From an uncultured Acidimicrobiales bacterium (GTDB taxonomy: Bacteria; Actinomycetota; Acidimicrobiia; Acidimicrobiales; SZUA-35): a stretch of 64,000 bases of DNA. Location of the stretch: NCBI GenBank assembly GCA_937922785.1, contig CALAJQ010000018.1, positions 186,001 through 250,000 on the forward strand. Direction: 5' to 3'. Positions within the stretch are counted from its first letter, which is position 1, and every line of letters begins with the position of its first letter. The position numbers and the translations under genes were made by a program. This document shows positions 62,393 through 64,000 of this stretch, piece after piece. The notes beneath the pieces were generated by a model, which was given only the letters and a program-made list of their open reading frames with translations, searched no databases and was not told the origin of the DNA.

Positions 62393-62752
62393 ATGCCGCT
62401 TTCGGATAACGAGCAGAAGATTCTCGCTGAGATAGAGAAGCACCTTCACGAGAGTGATCCGCGCTTAGCCAAGGAAGTCTCAGAGACGACCTTGTACCGG
62501 CACGCTCTTGGCTCTCTCAAGTGGTCGATCGCTGGCTGCATTGGTGGCCTAGTGATCATGGTGGCCACGCTTCAGATCCATTTCCTTGTTGCGTTCTTCG
62601 GCTTCATGCTGATGCTTGCAAGCGCTATGGGTTTCGAAAGAAACTTTCGCAATCTCGGTCGGGCCAGCATGAACTCAATGAGTGAAGCAATCAAAGCTGC
62701 TGCAACAAAGCGTTCATCAGAAGACGAACTGGGCGAAGAAACAACCAGCTAG
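62393..62752 (+). CDS. DUF3040 membrane protein
   Basis: ATG 62393 (MPLSDNEQKILAEIEKHLHESDP) is the start; upstream reading is cysteine-rich nonsense. The 119-residue protein has the DUF3040 N-terminal helix, two adjacent membrane segments (about 44-62 and 66-86) and a hydrophilic C-terminus. The family is nearly confined to actinobacteria and frequently encoded near dinB and the division cluster; its function is unknown. The 126 bases between dinB and this start hold nothing recognisable. Confidence 0.85.
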   Translation: MPLSDNEQKILAEIEKHLHESDPRLAKEVSETTLYRHALGSLKWSIAGCIGGLVIMVATLQIHFLVAFFGFMLMLASAMGFERNFRNLGRASMNSMSEAIKAAATKRSSEDELGEETTS

Positions 62753-62777
62753 CCAAGAAAACCAGCGCTAGCTAGAA

Positions 62778-64000
62778 CTAAGCGGCCTCGACCCATTCTT
62801 CGTTGGCGCTTTGAGCCTTCTTCGAGTTGAAGAATCGGCGGGGATCAATCAGGCGACCCCACCGGGCTAGACCTGATCGGTGTGCCCGGTGCGATGCCGA
62901 AACGCTTGCTGCGGCCTTGTGGGCTGTGGTTACGTCTAGGTCGCCAACGCTAGATGGGCCATACCGGGCGTCAGAGGCCAGTTCTCCCAGCTGGATGATT
63001 TCCGTCGGTACTCCTTCGACAGCACTCGCTCGCAGCGCAAACTCAGTTCTTGTTTCGCTTGGTCTTCGTGATAACCCAAAACCAAGGTCGAGGTCTTCAA
63101 CAGCGTCGATCCAGGCAGCACCAACTTTTGACGAGTTGTCGCGGGCAGTGGCCCGTCGGTTGGCCCGCGAATAACGATGCCAGGCCGGAACTCCGCCGAG
63201 GTAGGCGCCCACAAGAAGAGCTAGTGCGATCCAGCGCCACGGAATGTCGACCGAGGTGTCGGGGGTAACCGGAGTGCTTGTGTCGAGCCCTGGGTCGATG
63301 CCCTGAGGGATCGACGACTGGTCTAGGGGCAAGGTGTTGTCGGGAATCGTAGACGGCGTATCTTGGGGCAAGCTTGGCTCGGCATTGGAGTCTTGGGTTG
63401 GGGCAATCTCGGTGTAAGTCGCCCCAGTTGGTGAGCCTCGGCCCGGTGTCGGCTCAAAGGCCACCCAGCCCAAGTCTCCAAACCAGAGCTCGGGCCATGC
63501 GTGGGTATGGCGTCCTGTTACCTGCCAGGTGTTTGGCTGTCCTAGAACAGGGTCGCCCCAGGTGAATCCAACAGCCACCCGGGCCGGTATTCCTAGCGAG
63601 CGGGCCATAAGGGCCATCGTCCCCGAGAACTGCTGGCAGAACCCGACTCGTTCATCAAGGAATTGTTCGATTGGGTCACCCGTCCGCGGGCTCAGTGAGA
63701 GGCTGTAATCGAAGGTACGGAAGTGATCCTGAAGCATCCTGGCTTGTTCATAGCGGTTTGTTGCGCCTGCGGTGATGGCTTGTGCTTCGGTGGCTAGCCG
63801 AGGTGTGACGTCACCGGGTATCGCCAGGTACTGCTGGCCAAAGGCTTCGCTCGGGACCTCCGGACCGGCCGACGCCAGCTCATCAGGACTGAACAACCCG
63901 ACCACCGATTGGACGGTGTAGCTAAGCCCGTCGGTTGAATCTCGAACACTTGACAGAGTGCCGGTTTCGGCATTCCACTTTACGCCGGTCTCGGAGCTGA
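62778..64000 (-). CDS. transglutaminase-like (TgpA-type) protein, 5' end outside window
   Basis: The frame stays open to the right edge, so GTG 63905 is unlikely to be the start and the gene is incomplete here. The visible 407 residues contain the transglutaminase-like core with catalytic Cys in GFCQQFSGTMALMARSLGIPA-type context (about 63620-63660), His in GRHTHAWPELWF and the following WVAFEPTPGRG. A Pro/Ser/Thr/Asp linker, one membrane segment (RWIALALLVGAYLGGV) and a cytoplasmic DUF4129-like helical tail follow. This is the layout of actinobacterial TgpA-like proteins whose missing N-terminus is a multi-helix membrane domain. Substrate unknown. Confidence 0.9.
   Translation of the reverse strand, partial: SSETGVKWNAETGTLSSVRDSTDGLSYTVQSVVGLFSPDELASAGPEVPSEAFGQQYLAIPGDVTPRLATEAQAITAGATNRYEQARMLQDHFRTFDYSLSLSPRTGDPIEQFLDERVGFCQQFSGTMALMARSLGIPARVAVGFTWGDPVLGQPNTWQVTGRHTHAWPELWFGDLGWVAFEPTPGRGSPTGATYTEIAPTQDSNAEPSLPQDTPSTIPDNTLPLDQSSIPQGIDPGLDTSTPVTPDTSVDIPWRWIALALLVGAYLGGVPAWHRYSRANRRATARDNSSKVGAAWIDAVEDLDLGFGLSRRPSETRTEFALRASAVEGVPTEIIQLGELASDARYGPSSVGDLDVTTAHKAAASVSASHRAHRSGLARWGRLIDPRRFFNSKKAQSANEEWVEAA

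Overview
The window is a gene-dense, mostly intact bacterial chromosome segment with moderate GC. It reads as a member of the Actinomycetota, most likely a deep-branching, possibly aquatic, lineage such as the Acidimicrobiia; this assignment is inference from gene content. Pointers are the mycofactocin-type genes (mftF, mftE, NDMA-dependent alcohol dehydrogenase, two FadH/OYE reductases), an MtrA/MtrB/GerMN-lipoprotein set, a DUF3040 protein, an actinobacterial-style NYN-domain coiled-coil protein, a PimB-like glycosyltransferase and frequent GTG/TTG starts. Bases 1-86 hold no gene that can be supported. No tRNA, rRNA, insertion sequence, prophage or CRISPR array was seen.

Region by region. 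0.1-6.0 kb: MFS exporter, an apparently frameshifted hypothetical gene, a lipoprotein serpin, a short repeat cluster and a PAS-GGDEF-EAL cyclic-di-GMP protein. 6.1-13.0 kb: an M20 carbamoylase-type amidohydrolase, a 1050-residue BNR/VPS10-like propeller protein, an M20 peptidase and a dienoyl-CoA-isomerase-like crotonase. 13.1-20.7 kb: NamZ-like muramidase, PilZ protein, secreted trypsin-like protease, class A penicillin-binding protein, zinc-ribbon coiled-coil protein and a TrhA/hemolysin-III protein. 20.7-22.4 kb: sterol-desaturase-family protein, 30-bp tandem repeats, the RNase P RNA gene and a second copy of the repeat cluster. 22.4-26.9 kb: small membrane protein, ligand-poor rubrerythrin-like protein, trpD and a large coiled-coil NYN protein.

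26.9-48.2 kb is the most distinctive part, a mycofactocin-associated redox island. It holds mftF, an NDMA-dependent alcohol dehydrogenase, a complete peptide-type ABC importer, mftE, etfB, fixX, queF, the divergent fixC, etfA, both mycofactocin-type FadH/OYE reductases, a crotonase, an orphan molybdopterin hydroxylase large subunit and a zinc-type dehydrogenase lacking its structural-zinc cysteines. The peptide precursor, radical-SAM maturase and other core mycofactocin genes (mftA/B/C/D/R) and mftG are not here, so cofactor synthesis must be completed elsewhere or from outside. EtfBA plus FixCX offers a plausible route from these flavoenzymes to the quinone pool.

48.2-64 kb is largely housekeeping: queG, a GT4 glycosyltransferase, an SRPBCC protein, an SMC/RecF-like protein without recognisable Walker motifs, ROK glucokinase, glycerol kinase, phosphofructokinase, the GerMN lipoprotein/histidine kinase/response regulator operon, inositol monophosphatase, NUDIX hydrolase, DNA polymerase IV, DUF3040 and the 3' part of a transglutaminase gene that runs off the right edge.
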